Of a stretch of 64,000 bases of DNA, positions 44,100 through 54,540 are shown piece by piece (the stretch's first letter is position 1; the number at the start of each line of letters is the position of its first letter). Both the position numbers and the translations under genes were made by a program. The stretch is from assembly GCA_024291935.2 (NCBI GenBank), contig CM044321.1, positions 60,940,985 to 61,004,984 of the forward strand, in the 5' to 3' direction. This stretch comes from Okapia johnstoni. Lineage: Eukaryota; Chordata; Mammalia; Artiodactyla; Giraffidae. Below the pieces are notes generated by a model. It did not search any database. It was not told the DNA's origin and worked only from the letters and a program-made list of their open reading frames with translations.

Positions 44100-44745
44100 T
44101 GCTGACATTTTGAAATCCTTTACCTTCGAAGCTGGAGGGAAAAAAAAAATTGGAGTTTGAAGCATGGCACCGTAAGAAGATTTTATGGATGGGATAAATC
44201 AGTTTGTACTTTTATAGATTTGACAACCCTGCTTTGAAAGGCACAACTGTAAAACATCACAGATTGGAAAATGTCTTGGTGGAGCCCGTAACCTCTTCTA
44301 TCAGCGACTTCACCTATTAATTATTTTCCCCCGCACCTGAGGATTTGAAAGTGGCTGACAAAGGCGTTAAGAACTGATTTGAAACAGTTTGCATTTACAC
44401 ATAGTTTAAATGCACATTCAGAATGATTTCCACCCTTTAAATGTGTCGGTTTTTATTCTAGGGTGTGTAACAGCGTGGCAAGAATGACATGGTTAACGCG
44501 ATAATATGATCTTCCATCACTTTTATGAGACATTTGCATCCTTCCATGCGACACCTAATTGACCGTTGCCCCACCAGACCTCCCCAATGGCATTGCCTAT
44601 TATACGAAATTTATCGCCAGTGCTTTCCAAGTTAGTTCAATGACATGAAATGAAAATCTCTTTTAAATGACATTCAGTGAAATCTCTTCTCTGCCTGGAA
44701 AAATTGCATTTTGAAAAATATTTACTTGTTGTTATACTTGAGCAA
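44100..44745. promoter_or_regulatory. Candidate conserved non-coding element
   Basis: No interspersed repeat, no long open frame, about 14 CpGs by eye in ~540 AT-rich bases (well above the depleted background), and a cluster of factor-site-like words: 'cctattaattatttt', 'atttgcat' (octamer-like), 'cctaattgacc', 'ggttaacgcgata', 'atttatcgcc'. This combination is typical of developmental enhancers. Function is inferred; conservation was not tested. Confidence 0.4.
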
Positions 44746-44959
44746 GACACAGTGCCAGCGTGTGGTGTGTGTTAGGCAGGGTACACCTGCTGTGGTTTGG
44801 AAGCACAAGTTCCAGCCCTTGTTGTGACCTTTCTTATGTAGTCAGGGCACTGCCAGTCAAGTGGCTGTTTCTGGGGAACACACACACCCCTCTTCACCTT
44901 CTTGGTCCAGATCTTCTTGTTCTGTGTATGTTTTTTTCTCTCTCTTTCATTTCATGTAA
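44746..44959. other. No gene seen; unassigned
   Basis: Short stretch between the candidate element and the next SINE. T/C-rich near 44925-44955. Confidence 0.4.
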
Positions 44960-45163
44960 AAAGTGAAAATGTTAGTCACTTGGTTGAGTCCAACCCTTTG
45001 TGACCCCATGGACTGTAGCCTGCCAGCTCCTCTGTCCATGGAATTTTCCAGGCAAGAATACTGGAGCCATGCCCTTCTCCAGTGGATCTTCTGGACCCAG
45101 GGATCGAACCCTGGTATCCTGCATTGCAGGCAGATTCTTTACCGTCTGAGCCACTGGGAAAGC
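44960..45163 (-). mobile_element. Bov-tA SINE, antisense
   Basis: 'aagtgaaaatgttagtcact' to 'tgagccactgggaaagcac'. A few bases are missing in the middle (after 'actggag'). Confidence 0.93.
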
Positions 45164-45242
45164 ACTCTTACTTATTGCCCCTCTGATGGAGAGTCAGCTC
45201 CAAGAGGACAGTGATACTGTTTTGTTCAAGGATGTGTCCTCT

Positions 45243-45452
45243 TGGGGCTTCCCTGATGGTCTAGTGGTTAGGACTTCACCTTCCAATACAGGGGGTGTAG
45301 CTTCAACTTCTGGTTGGAGAGTTTAGATTCCACATCTTTTGGGGTCAAAAACCAAAACATAAAACAGAAGCAATATTGTAACAAATTCAGTGAATATTTT
45401 TAAAATGATCCACATCAACCCCCTCCTTTTTTTTTTTTTTTGTAAAAAAGAG
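45243..45452 (+). mobile_element. CHR-2A SINE with perfect 10-bp TSD
   Basis: 'tggggcttccctgatggtct', 'gaagcaatattgtaacaaat', 'aaatgatccacatcaacccc', then a T15 run. TSD tgtgtcctct at 45233-45242 and 45453-45462. The terminal T run on the sense strand is unusual, since a sense copy should end in A. Confidence 0.92.
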
Positions 45453-45462
45453 TGTGTCCTCT

Positions 45463-46198
45463 AGCACATGGTAGGAACTCAATAAATCTTTGCTAAATTA
45501 TGAGTACTCTGACTGCCTTGACCTCGTTATTTTTGTGATTTTTGACACAATATTTCATCCGTTCCAACCCATTCAATCCTTATTCAACAAACCATTGAGT
45601 TTTTATGATGAAGCCTCAAAGAGATGCTATATTTATTTTTTTTAGAGAGGTAGACGAACCACCTCACCTAAGAACTGGCGCCTCTTCCAGCTGACCAATG
45701 GGTGGGTCTCCTAAAGTGGCCAAAGACTGGGCTTCTCAGACTTCCTGATCCAGTTGGCCCAATTTTGGGTAGCGCTGGAGAGACGAGTGAGCACAAACAC
45801 TGGTTTTGATTGGGGGAGGACAGCTGACTTTGTTTGGATTTTTGACTCATTTGAGGACCAGCATGGGGATCAATGTCTGCATCTTCTATCACAAAATGAA
45901 CATAATTAAAACAGGATATTTAGATGTTCACCCAATGCCTTCCAGAGCTGAACTGAGAAATTTACCTTCAGTATCCTGCTTCTAAGAAGGCAATGTGTAT
46001 CCCCACTAATGTCCTGACAGTCCTTCCAAAGTCTCAACATGCAAGGACCACACTAACATCTTCCTGTTTGCTCGCACAGCCCCAGTGTCCAGCATCCTTT
46101 TATTTATCACCAATCACTGTGCTCTGTGAGTACAAGTTGGTGTTCAGCAAACATTGTTGAATGGGTGAAGTCATTCACTCTTATTTCTGGTTAATTGG
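45463..46198. other. No gene seen; weak L2 end at right
   Basis: Unassigned except 46040-46165, where 'cagccccagtgtccagcatc' and 'aacattgttgaatgggtgaa' resemble an L2 terminus in sense orientation, at low confidence. Confidence 0.4.
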
Positions 46199-46505
46199 GG
46201 GCTTCCCTCATAGCTCAGTTGGTAAAGGATCCACCTGCAATGCAGAAGAACCTGTTTCAATTCTTGGGTCGGGAAGATCTGCTGGAGAAGGGATAGGCTA
46301 CCCACTCCAGTATTCTTGGGCTTCCCTGGTGGCTCAGCTGGTAAACAACCTGCCTGCAATGTGGGAGACCTGGGTTTGATCCCTGGATTAGGAAGAACCC
46401 CCTGGAGAAGCGAAAGGCTACCCACTCCAGTATTCTGGCCTGGAGAATTAGACAGTCCATGGGGTTGCAAAGAGTCGGACACAACAGAGGGACTTTCACT
46501 TCACT
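46199..46505 (+). mobile_element. Dimeric Bov-tA SINE (tandem)
   Basis: Two heads in tandem: 'gggcttccctcatagctcag' (46199) and 'gggcttccctggtggctcag' (46318). The first unit stops at 'ccactccagtattctt' and the second is complete, ending in a TTCACTTCACTTCACTTC tail. This partial-plus-full structure recurs in bovids, so it is one composite element. Confidence 0.9.
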
Positions 46506-46797
46506 TCACTTCTGGTCGGTACTGTTTTGGAAGCCTGAAGATACTATTTGTGGAGCCTGAAGCTTACATACTTTGTGTGTGTGTGGTGGGGGCAGGATAG
46601 GGGGGTCTTCTTTAATGTAAAAGAATACAAAATGATGAATTAGGTATGGATGTAATAATTTATTTGGAATGAGTAAAGAAATTGTAACAAACTACTGGAG
46701 ACTTAGAGGTTCAGGTCCCTTTTGCCAAGTTCTTTTTAGCCAGTTTGCCAGAAGTGCTTTCTTAGAAATGTTTCCCTTTTCTCAACTGTCTTTCCTT
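46506..46797. other. No gene seen; unassigned
   Basis: Includes (GT)n-rich 46574-46588. No recognised family. Confidence 0.4.
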
Positions 46798-47006
46798 CCC
46801 CATTTATTGATCTGTGGCTGCATGGGGTCTTGGGTGTGGCATGCTGGATCTTTGGCTGCAGCGTGTGGGCTCCTCCCTAAGTGCAGGTGTTGGGGCTTAG
46901 TTGCCCCAAGGCAGGTGAGATCTTAATTCCCTGACTAGGGATTGAACTCAGAGTCTCCTACATTGGAAGCACAGAGTCTTAACCACTAGACCACCAGGGA
47001 AGTCCC
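46798..47006 (-). mobile_element. CHR-1 SINE, antisense
   Basis: 'atttattgatctgtggctgc', 'ggatctttggctgcagcgtg', 'gattgaactcagagtctcct', head 'ccaccagggaagtccc'. Confidence 0.87.
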
Positions 47007-47775
47007 TCCTTCTGCATTTAGAACTCCCTAAAAGTCCCAGCAATTTGCATGTAAAGGACCCCAAATCTTAACCTTTGTCATCTTCATAGTAATCCTATGC
47101 CCTCTTAGTGATTATTTCACTGTGGTCTTGAGAAGGCCCTAGAAAGAAGAGAGGTGGGAATGGGAGGAGAAAGATAAAGTTCTTGACTAAGTAGGCCATT
47201 GGCTCTCTGAGAAAATTCTAGACACAATCTGATGCCTCAACTCGACTGCAGCCCAGAAATGTTGTAACACCAGGACATTCTGCACCGTCTTCTTTTGGAC
47301 CCCTGCCATGGTTCCTCTGAATTGCCTCGTCTCTTGTGACCAGGGTTTGGCAGCCACCAACATCCTGCCTTTGGGTTGTACTGGATCAAGCCTTGGGCAT
47401 ATGTAGAGTTGAATCAATTCCCAGGCTCCAGCTCTACTTGTTGGTAATCAGTGGGGGAAAGGTCAGGTCAATTGTTCTTACTTTCTTTCCTTCTCTTTCT
47501 CCTTCATTCTATTTTCTATCTTCTCAGAGAGGGGAGCACTGTTTGAGTAGCCAAGTCCTCTGTTCCTCTTCTGAAACCTAAAAGCATGTTCTGTTTTATA
47601 GGAGCATGTGATAGTCATTTTTTCTTTTGTGTCCTTGAGTCTTTTCAATTTCTTTACAGATATTAAGACCACACTTGCATCATACATCAGACACTATTAG
47701 TTTTTTCCATAGCATTTCTAAGATAAAAGATCTTTAAATGCAGTCATGTGGACCGAGTAAATTCAGTAAACGTGT
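47007..47775. other. No gene seen; unassigned
   Basis: No recognised repeat apart from faint MIR-like wording at 47080-47130. 47478-47530 is CT-rich. Confidence 0.4.
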
Positions 47776-47789
47776 ATGGCCTTGTGTAA

Positions 47790-48008
47790 GTGGAAGTGCT
47801 CGTCACTCAGTCATTTCTGACTCTTTGCAACCCCATGGACTGTAGCCTGCCAGGCTCTTCTATCCATGGAATTCTCCAGGCAAGAATACTGGAGTAGGTA
47901 AATGTTCCGTTCTCCGGGGGTTCTTTCTGACCCAGGGATCGAATCCAGGTCTCCTGCATCGCAAGTGGATTTTTTTTTTTTACTGTTTGAGCCATCAGGA
48001 AAGTCCCC
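47790..48008 (-). mobile_element. Bov-tA SINE with perfect 14-bp TSD
   Basis: 'gtggaagtgctcgtcactca' to 'gagccatcaggaaagtcccc'. TSD atggccttgtgtaa at 47776-47789 and 48009-48022, the longest perfect SINE TSD in the window. Contains an internal T12 run at about 47970. Confidence 0.96.
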
Positions 48009-48160
48009 ATGGCCTTGTGTAAAGGGTACGACAAAGAGTTGGGATAGACAAGAACCTTCCAGAGTGTATATGCTATTTTGGGGGCAGAAGGAGAATGAAG
48101 GATGTATCATGTAGCCATAACAAAAATCAGGGTTATGATGTCGTCATAATTAAAATAACA

Positions 48161-48342
48161 TCAGTTCAGTTCAGTCACTCAGTCGTGTCCGACTTTTTGT
48201 GATCCCATGGACTTCAGCACGCCAGGCCTTCCTGTCCATCACCAACTCCCAGAGTTTACTCAAACTCATGTCCATTGAGTCGGTGATGCCATCCACCCAT
48301 CTCATCCTCTGTCGTCCCCTTCTCCTCCTGCCTTCAATCTTC
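48161..48342 (-). mobile_element. BovB LINE 3' end with TSD, 182 bp
   Basis: 'tcagttcagttcagtcactc' to 'ctcctgccttcaatctt'. TSD aaaataaca (48152-48160 and 48343-48351) shows this short piece is a complete insertion event, not a later deletion. The reverse frame still reads the BovB C-terminus ([24 protein letters not shown]). Confidence 0.94.
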
Positions 48343-48351
48343 AAAATAACA

Positions 48352-48674
48352 CAAAGAAGGTAAAAAGGCAGGATGGGGGGAAGGGCTTGCATCAGAGTCC
48401 AAGATGGGCAAAGAGCACATTGGGTTATACACTCTTTGTAGGGGGTGGTGAATTTCATGGAACTTGAGAAAGAGGTATGATTTCAGCAGGCACGGATGGG
48501 CTGGGAGAGCAGGAGAAAGGGGAACATCCTGTGAGCACAGCAGGGTGGGGGATATTCAGGGAAAATTGAGCATATAGCTTTGTTCCAACATGAGGGAATA
48601 TGTTGGAAAATATTTTTTGAAAGATGTGGAAGGATAATTAGGTACACATTATGGATATCCTTTTTTGACTTTGA
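48352..48674. other. No gene seen; unassigned
   Basis: G-rich patches at 48370 and 48440. No recognised repeat. Confidence 0.4.
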
Positions 48675-48977
48675 TTTAAAAAATATTTATTTCTTGCTGT
48701 GCTGGGTCTTCACTGCTGTGTGCAGGCTTTCTCTAGTTGCAGTGAGCGGGGGGCTACTCTTCACTGTGGTATGGGGGCTTCTCATTGTGGAGGCTTCTCT
48801 TGTTGGGGAGCACATGCTCTTGGCTCCTGGGCTTCAATAGTTGCAGCAGGCTCAGTAGTCATGGCACCTGGGATTAGTTGCCATGTGGCATGTGGGATCT
48901 TCCTGGACTAGGGGTCAAACCCATGTCCCCTGCATTGGCAGGTGGATTCCCATCCACTGTACCACAGGGAAGTCCCT
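48675..48977 (-). mobile_element. CHR-1 SINE, antisense, full length
   Basis: Full ~300-bp form: 'aaaaaatatttatttcttgc', 'ggctttctctagttgcagtg', 'ggcttctcattgtggaggct', 'cagtagtcatggcacctggg', head 'accacagggaagtccc'. Confidence 0.92.
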
Positions 48978-49194
48978 ATGGGCTTCCTTGAATCTTGGGT
49001 TTAATAGTTGATATGAAGGAGAGTGTGATGTATTGGGGAAATCACAGATCTTGGAGCCAGAAGAGCTTTGTTAAATTATGACATTGTAATTTGTCAGCCG
49101 ACAAACAGTGAATCATTAAACAGTTGGAGGCTTCCCGGCAGAATGGTGGATTAATGCCTGAACTAGTGGTCATTTGAGTATGGTGAGGTTAAGA

Positions 49195-50000
49195 ATAAAG
49201 GAATGATGTTTAGTCATTCATTCTTGCAAGAAACACTTACCCAATGCCTAGGTCTTAGGGATCCTGAGGGAACCAGGCGTTCAGGGCTCTGTTCTCAAAG
49301 AATTGACATGTTGGTGTAGAGACCTGGGTAAGATAGGCATGGACTAGCCAAAAGGAAATAAGATAATTTCAGATAGTGATGATTACTGTGAAGGGAGGAG
49401 AACAGACAACTGGGTGAAGAATAACAAGACAGAGTAGAAGAGCTGTATTTTTCGTACTTCAGATGTCGTAGTTAGAGAAGGCTTCCTGGAAGAGTGGGCA
49501 ACTGATGAAAATGAGCCAGAAGTGTGAAGACCTGGGGTCTAGAGTTCCAGGCAGTGGCAATAGTAAAACCATACCTGAGGATCGGAAGGACAGCCAGTGT
49601 GGATGAGGATAGGGTAGCCGTGTGCATGGAGGATGGTAGTGGAGAAGAGAGGGGACACGTTCCTGTATTGTCAGGACAGATCATATAGGCTGTGCGGTTA
49701 GAGGAAGAGTTTGTTTTTCATCCCAAGGGCAATGAGAAACACTGGTGGTGTAAAGCAGGGCTGGGGCTGGGGCATAATTCACTCTGTGAGAAAAGAATTG
49801 TAGTGGGACAAGAATAGAAGGGGCAGACCAGCCCAGCGACCATTGTGGTAATGTAGACAAACAATGGCGGTGGCTAGGCAGGGTGGTTCTCGGGAGATAG
49901 AAACACGTGGCTGGATCTGGGCTATTTGGAACATTATGAAATTGCTGATGGATTAGATGTGACCACAGATAAAATGTGAAGTGGAAATGCTTTGTAATCT
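49195..50000 (-). repeat. L2 LINE 3' region, antisense
   Basis: Antisense L2 in order: 'agtcattcattcttgcaaga', 'gagaaggcttcctggaagag', 'gagttccaggcagtggcaat', 'gttagaggaagagtttgttt', 'gaaattgctgatggattaga'. No intact frame. Confidence 0.7.
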
Positions 50001-50163
50001 GAGAGCCTTGTGTACACATGAAAGTGTAATAGAGTCTGCAGTCCGTCAGAAAAGGTGAAGGTTTTAAGCTTGGGAGTGACTCGAAGCAGCACTTCAGCCA
50101 GGTAATAAGCCTTCTTAACTCAAAGAGAACGCTCAGAGTCAGAAGGGAGGGTGTCAGTCAGTC

Positions 50164-50554
50164 CAGCACTTCTCAGCTTCCACAGGCACCCAGATCACCT
50201 GGAAAGTGAGTGTTAGTCGCTCAGTCGTGTCCGACTCTTTGTGACCCCAAGGACTGAAGCCTGCCAGGCTCCTCTGTCCATGGAATTCTCCAGGCAAGAA
50301 CAGTAGATTGGGTAGTCATTCCCTTCTCCGTGAGATCTTCCTAACCCAGGGATTGAACCCGTGTCTCTTGCATTGCAGACAGATTCTTTACCATCTGAGC
50401 CATCAGGGAAGCCCACCTGTTGTGTGTGTAGGGAGTCTTGTTAAAACACAGATTCGGCTCTGTAGATTCAGGGTAAGACCTGAGATTCTGCATTTGGAAC
50501 CAGCTTCTGTGATGCTGAAACTGCTGGTCTGCAGGTCATACTTGCAGCAGCAAA
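50164..50554 (+). mobile_element. MER5A hAT-Charlie element split by a Bov-tA
   Basis: Left 50164-50201: 'cagcacttctcagcttccac', 'agatcacctgg'. Right 50414-50554: 'tcttgttaaaacacagattc', 'cctgagattctgcatttgga', 'tgatgctgaaactgctggtc'. Net length ~180 bp against 189 bp for MER5A. Confidence 0.8.
50202..50413 (-). mobile_element. Bov-tA SINE inside MER5A
   Basis: 'agtgagtgttagtcgctcag' to 'gagccatcagggaagccc'. Short TSD cacctg at 50196-50201 and 50414-50419, part of the MER5A text. Confidence 0.94.
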
Positions 50555-51237
50555 GAGTTCAGGAGAATATTTCAGGTGAAGTTAATGAAAGCTTGAAGTG
50601 GGTGGAAATACAGAAGCAGAGATATACATGGGTATAGAAGATAACTATTTCTTTTATAGTCCAGACGGAAGAACAAAAGGGACTCATGAAAAAATGAAGT
50701 TTTGAGTCACGGGGACCAAGAAATGATGGTGTCAATAATATTCATACTGAAAGCAGAAGGACATTTGTGGGAAGGGAGGAGAATGGATTCTTTTAAGTCC
50801 CCACTATTTTTCTTGGGCTGTGGTGTGGGGTCTGACTTGGGTGCTGAGGTGGAAAACACTCCTGACCTATCCAACCTTGTCTGGAAGGATGATGAGTCCC
50901 AGTCTTAATTCTCTACGACTGTGTTTGCTTAGAAAGAACGCACAGAGTCTGGGTGTATTTAAAGAGCCCCAGAGGGATGGAGGAACAGGAGCCTCATTCC
51001 AAGTAATGTGGTTGGAATCTGAACCCATAAACCATCTTGGAAGTCAAGGAAGGCTGTGTTTCCTTGGACTGTGTACTGCTTTAGTCTCTGCCTGTTTACT
51101 GCAGAGCATCCTTAAGGCCCACCTCCACCCCATCTCATGGCTGCACATGACATGCTGCTGACTTCAGATATTAATACCAAAGAGCCTGAAGGCTAGAGCT
51201 AGTACATCTGTGTGATATTAATATTATGAGCAATAGT
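50555..51237. other. No gene seen; unassigned
   Basis: A 113-codon plus frame (50820-51161) and overlapping frames have no motif. Confidence 0.4.
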
Positions 51238-51475
51238 CCACATTATTGGACACATTATGTGTCAAGAACTGTGCTAAATGTTTTACAGTTATTTCATTAA
51301 TCTCTTGCCATTCCAAGAGTAAAATTTAATTAATATTACCTCTTTTCACCCCAGACATCACCCACCCCCCATGGGATGTGAAGTTTTGCAAGGCTTGGTG
51401 TTTTGTCAAGATCCCACAGTAAGGTGGCAGAACCAGAAATCAGGTGAATCCATTAAGTAATTCTTCCAACCAGCA
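51238..51475 (-). repeat. MIR SINE, antisense
   Basis: 'attatgtgtcaagaactgtg', 'gttttacagttatttcatta', 'ttttgtcaagatcccacagt', 'ggtggcagaaccagaaatca' in antisense MIR order. Confidence 0.65.
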
Positions 51476-51567
51476 GGCCCAGGGAGTCTGTTCTAAGTAG
51501 CCTCACCCTGAACCATCAGATCAGACAGCTCCCCTGGCAGCATTTCTACAAAATCATCCTGGTTGTT

Positions 51568-51929
51568 TTTGTTTAGTTGCTCAGTTGTGTCCAACTCTTT
51601 GCGACCCCATGGACTACAGCACACTAGGCTTCCCTGTCCTTCACTATCTCCCACAATTTGCTCAGACTCCTGTCCATTGAGTTGGTGATGCCATCCAACC
51701 ATCTCATCCTGCCCTCAATCCTTTCCAGCATCAGTATCTTTTCTGATGAGTCAGCTCTTCACATCAGGTGGCCAAAGTATTGGAGTTTCAGCTTCAGCAT
51801 CAATCCCTTCCAATAACTATTCAGGGCTGATTTCCTTTAGGATTGACTGGTTTGATCTTGCTGTCCAAAGGACTCTTAAGAGTCTTCTCCAGCACCAGTT
51901 CTAAAGCATCAATTCGTCAGCGCTCAGTG
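51568..51929 (-). mobile_element. BovB LINE 3' end, antisense
   Basis: 'tttagttgctcagttgtgtc', 'aggtggccaaagtattggag', 'aggattgactggtttgatct', up to 'catcaattcgtcagcgctca'. Small deletions (near 51708 and 51895) break the reverse-transcriptase frame. Confidence 0.94.
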
Positions 51930-51974
51930 GACCTTCGCCGGCAAAGTGATGTATACCTGGGGTTAAAACAGAGT

Positions 51975-52095
51975 ACCTGGCTTGACAACTGGTTTAAGTT
52001 ATCTCTGGTCCTAGCTCTGTGCCCAGTGATCTGTGTGACTTTAGGCAAAGCACTTGAATTCTCTGAGCTAAAATATTATCCCCTCACCCCAACCC
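51975..52095 (+). repeat. MIR fragment
   Basis: 'ctggtcctagctctgtgccc', 'atctgtgtgactttaggcaa', 'agcacttgaattctctgagc' match the MIR core. Confidence 0.6.
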
Positions 52096-52149
52096 TAAAA
52101 AGGGGATTTGATTTCTCAGGCCAAGTCATCTATTAGAATCAATGAAAAA

Positions 52150-52335
52150 GGGACTTCCCTGGTTGTCCAGTGGTTGAAACTTTGCCTACCAATGCAGGGG
52201 ATTCAGATTTGATCCCCAGGTGGGAAGCTGGGATCCCACATGCCTCAAGGTCAAAAAAACCATCAAACAGAAGCAATAATATAGTAAATTCAATAAAGAC
52301 TTAAAAACAGTTCACATCAAAAAAAAAAAAAAAAG
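52150..52335 (+). mobile_element. CHR-2A SINE
   Basis: 'gggacttccctggttgtcca', 'agcaataatatagtaaattc', 'acagttcacatcaaaaaaaa' tail. A second A-run follows at 52345-52356. Confidence 0.9.
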
Positions 52336-52580
52336 GAATAAAGAAAAAAAAAAAAGGACTCAATGGAGAATGGTTAAACAAACCACTGATGCTGGGTCCC
52401 GTGCTGGGATGGCAATTTACTTAGTTTGGCAGAGAACTCAGGTATTGGGACTTTTGTAATGTTTCAAGGGGCTTCCATTGGACAGCCACGGGTGAGCCCC
52501 CGACTGTCCGATCACCCCGCAAGGTGGTGAAGGAAAGCCCACCTCTATCTCTGTCTTCCTAAAACTTTGTGATGCAAATC
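52336..52580. other. No gene seen; unassigned
   Basis: Short unassigned stretch; 'ctgtccgatcaccccgcaag' near 52503 is CpG-containing. Confidence 0.4.
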
Positions 52581-52598
52581 TGTGTGTGTGTGTGTGTG
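52581..52598. repeat. (TG)n simple repeat at a SINE tail
   Basis: Nine TG units at the tail side of the truncated Bov-tA that follows. Confidence 0.8.
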
Positions 52599-52670
52599 CA
52601 TGGTACTCAGTCGTGTCCCTCTCTTTGTGACCCCATGGACTATAGCTCTCCAGGCTCCTCTGTCCATGGG
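52599..52670 (-). mobile_element. Bov-tA SINE tail fragment
   Basis: 'tactcagtcgtgtccctctc', 'gaccccatggactatagctc', 'ggctcctctgtccatggg', then unrelated sequence. The head half is missing. Confidence 0.85.
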
Positions 52671-52751
52671 TTGCAAATTTTGAGAACTCATTTCACACTG
52701 GCTATTTTTTTTTAAACACTTCTGATTACAGTATTTTTATTTCTCATATAG

Positions 52752-52832
52752 CTTCTATTTCTTTTGAAATTTATTTCTTTTTGACGGGAGGATAATTGCT
52801 TTACACTATTGTGTTGGTTTCTACCATATCAT
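52752..52832 (-). mobile_element. L1 3' terminal fragment, antisense
   Basis: 'gggaggataattgctttaca', 'attgtgttggtttctaccat' are the antisense end of cetartiodactyl L1. Only ~80 bp long. Confidence 0.75.
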
Positions 52833-54285
52833 GGTGGCTTTTATAATAAGCAGAAAACCTCAATGGGTGGGTCTGTGCGGTCTGAAACAGGAAGGAGGTC
52901 CGATCTGGTGATACAAATTCTGGATTTTGCAGGTGAAAAATAGGAATGTGGGAAAGATGATTTTTTTGTTTTTAAATAGAAGAAGCTGCTGCTTCAGAAT
53001 GGTGCCTGGAGAGGCCTGGGTACTTTGTGTGCTGAGCTAGAACCCAAAGCTGAGAAATGTGTTCAAGGCCAGTAGGGCCCGCCTGGATTTGGCTGGGAAA
53101 ACATAGTCACTGGATGCCTGAGATATTACAGCAGAGTGACATGGAGGCAAGGCCAGAGCTCTACTTAGAAATTATTTCATCCCTACGGCCAGGGGTGTCA
53201 AATACCCTTCCGGGGCCTCTGGGGACGTGAGCTTCCAGGCCACGTGTGTGGCAGCACCTGGGGCATAAAACCCCACTTCACGGAGGTGACATCATGACCA
53301 GTGACCCTGGGCCCAGGGTTTTGCAGCCCAACCATCCCTCCCCCCAGACTGCGCAGATATGTTTCTATTTTAAGATTCCTCAGTTGTTGAAGAATTGGTG
53401 TATCTCTCCCTAAACTGTCCCCTTGGAGCCGAGCCTGGGCCGACTCCCATCGATCCCTCATCTTCTCTCAGTTCTGGTCCTGAAAGGCCGAACCCGGAGA
53501 TGTTTGCCTCCCAGGGCAGGTTGACATCAGCGAGGAGGCAGTTCCTCGGCCAAGGGAGCCAAGTCCTCAGACACAATCTCGGAAGTAGGACAAGTACATT
53601 TTGTTTCTGCGATGCAACCCAGAGAACTTCTTGGTCCCCGAAGCCTGTGCCAAATGTGTTTGCGCAACCTCAGTCATCCGCTGCCAGGATGCGGCTGAAG
53701 GACTTGCCAGGGTTTCATTTCTGTGTGGAGTGAACGTGGGGGTCGGAACCTCAGAAAGGGTGAGGGTCCTGAGAGACAGTCTCCCTGCCTGGGCTACAGA
53801 GGAGACAAGGCTGCACCGCTCACCGCCCCCCCACCTTTCCCCTCCCCAGACACGTAGCCACAAGAACACTCAGACGAAGTTGGCCTGGCCATGGTTCCAT
53901 TTTGTTTTGGCTAAGAGTGTGTTAATGCCCGTGGAAAGAAGCAAGAAGAGCTACCAATTTGGCTGATGCTTCTGAACATTTGCTCTGCATTCCTGAATCC
54001 TCCTGGTTAAAGAGAACTGCCTTGCAATTCTTTTCCTCTAGGCAATGGACAAGAACACACAAACACTCTCTCTCTCTCTCCCCACATGTGAACCACACAC
54101 ACCCAGAATTAAAACCTTTAGGAAGTGAAAATCCTTTCATGTGTGCCCACCTTCACACGCTCCTGGTGGGAGAAATAAAGGACTATAAAAATGGGTGTGC
54201 ACAGAAAAATGACCAGTTTCAGGGCTAATGCTGGCATCTAACAAAGGTCAATCTTATAATAATAAACTCATACTTTGTAGTGGTT
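52833..54285. other. No gene seen; 1.45 kb repeat-free, GC/CpG-richer 53.2-53.9 kb
   Basis: No recognised repeat. 53400-53880 has about 19 CpGs by eye. Overlapping frames (to 121 codons) on both strands have no motif. (CT)n at 54066-54080. Confidence 0.45.
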
Positions 54286-54289
54286 AGAG

Positions 54290-54485
54290 TCTATGGAACC
54301 ATTTCTCATGTCTCAATCTGATCAGCCCAATGACTTTGTAAAGTAAGGACTAGTTTCCTCTCCATTTTAAGGAAATGAAAGATCAGAGAAGTTAAGGGAC
54401 TTGTTCAAGATTACACAGCAATTAATTTCTAGACTCAGGATAAAAAGCACGGGTCAATCCCATCCAACTTCTCTACCAGGCCCTT
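54290..54485 (-). repeat. MIR SINE, antisense
   Basis: 'tccattttaaggaaatgaaa', 'cagagaagttaagggacttg', 'aagattacacagcaattaat' in antisense MIR order. Confidence 0.7.
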
Positions 54486-54540
54486 TAATCTTGACCCTTG
54501 AAAGACCAGCAGTTAATTGGCATGTGACATCTATTTTTTA

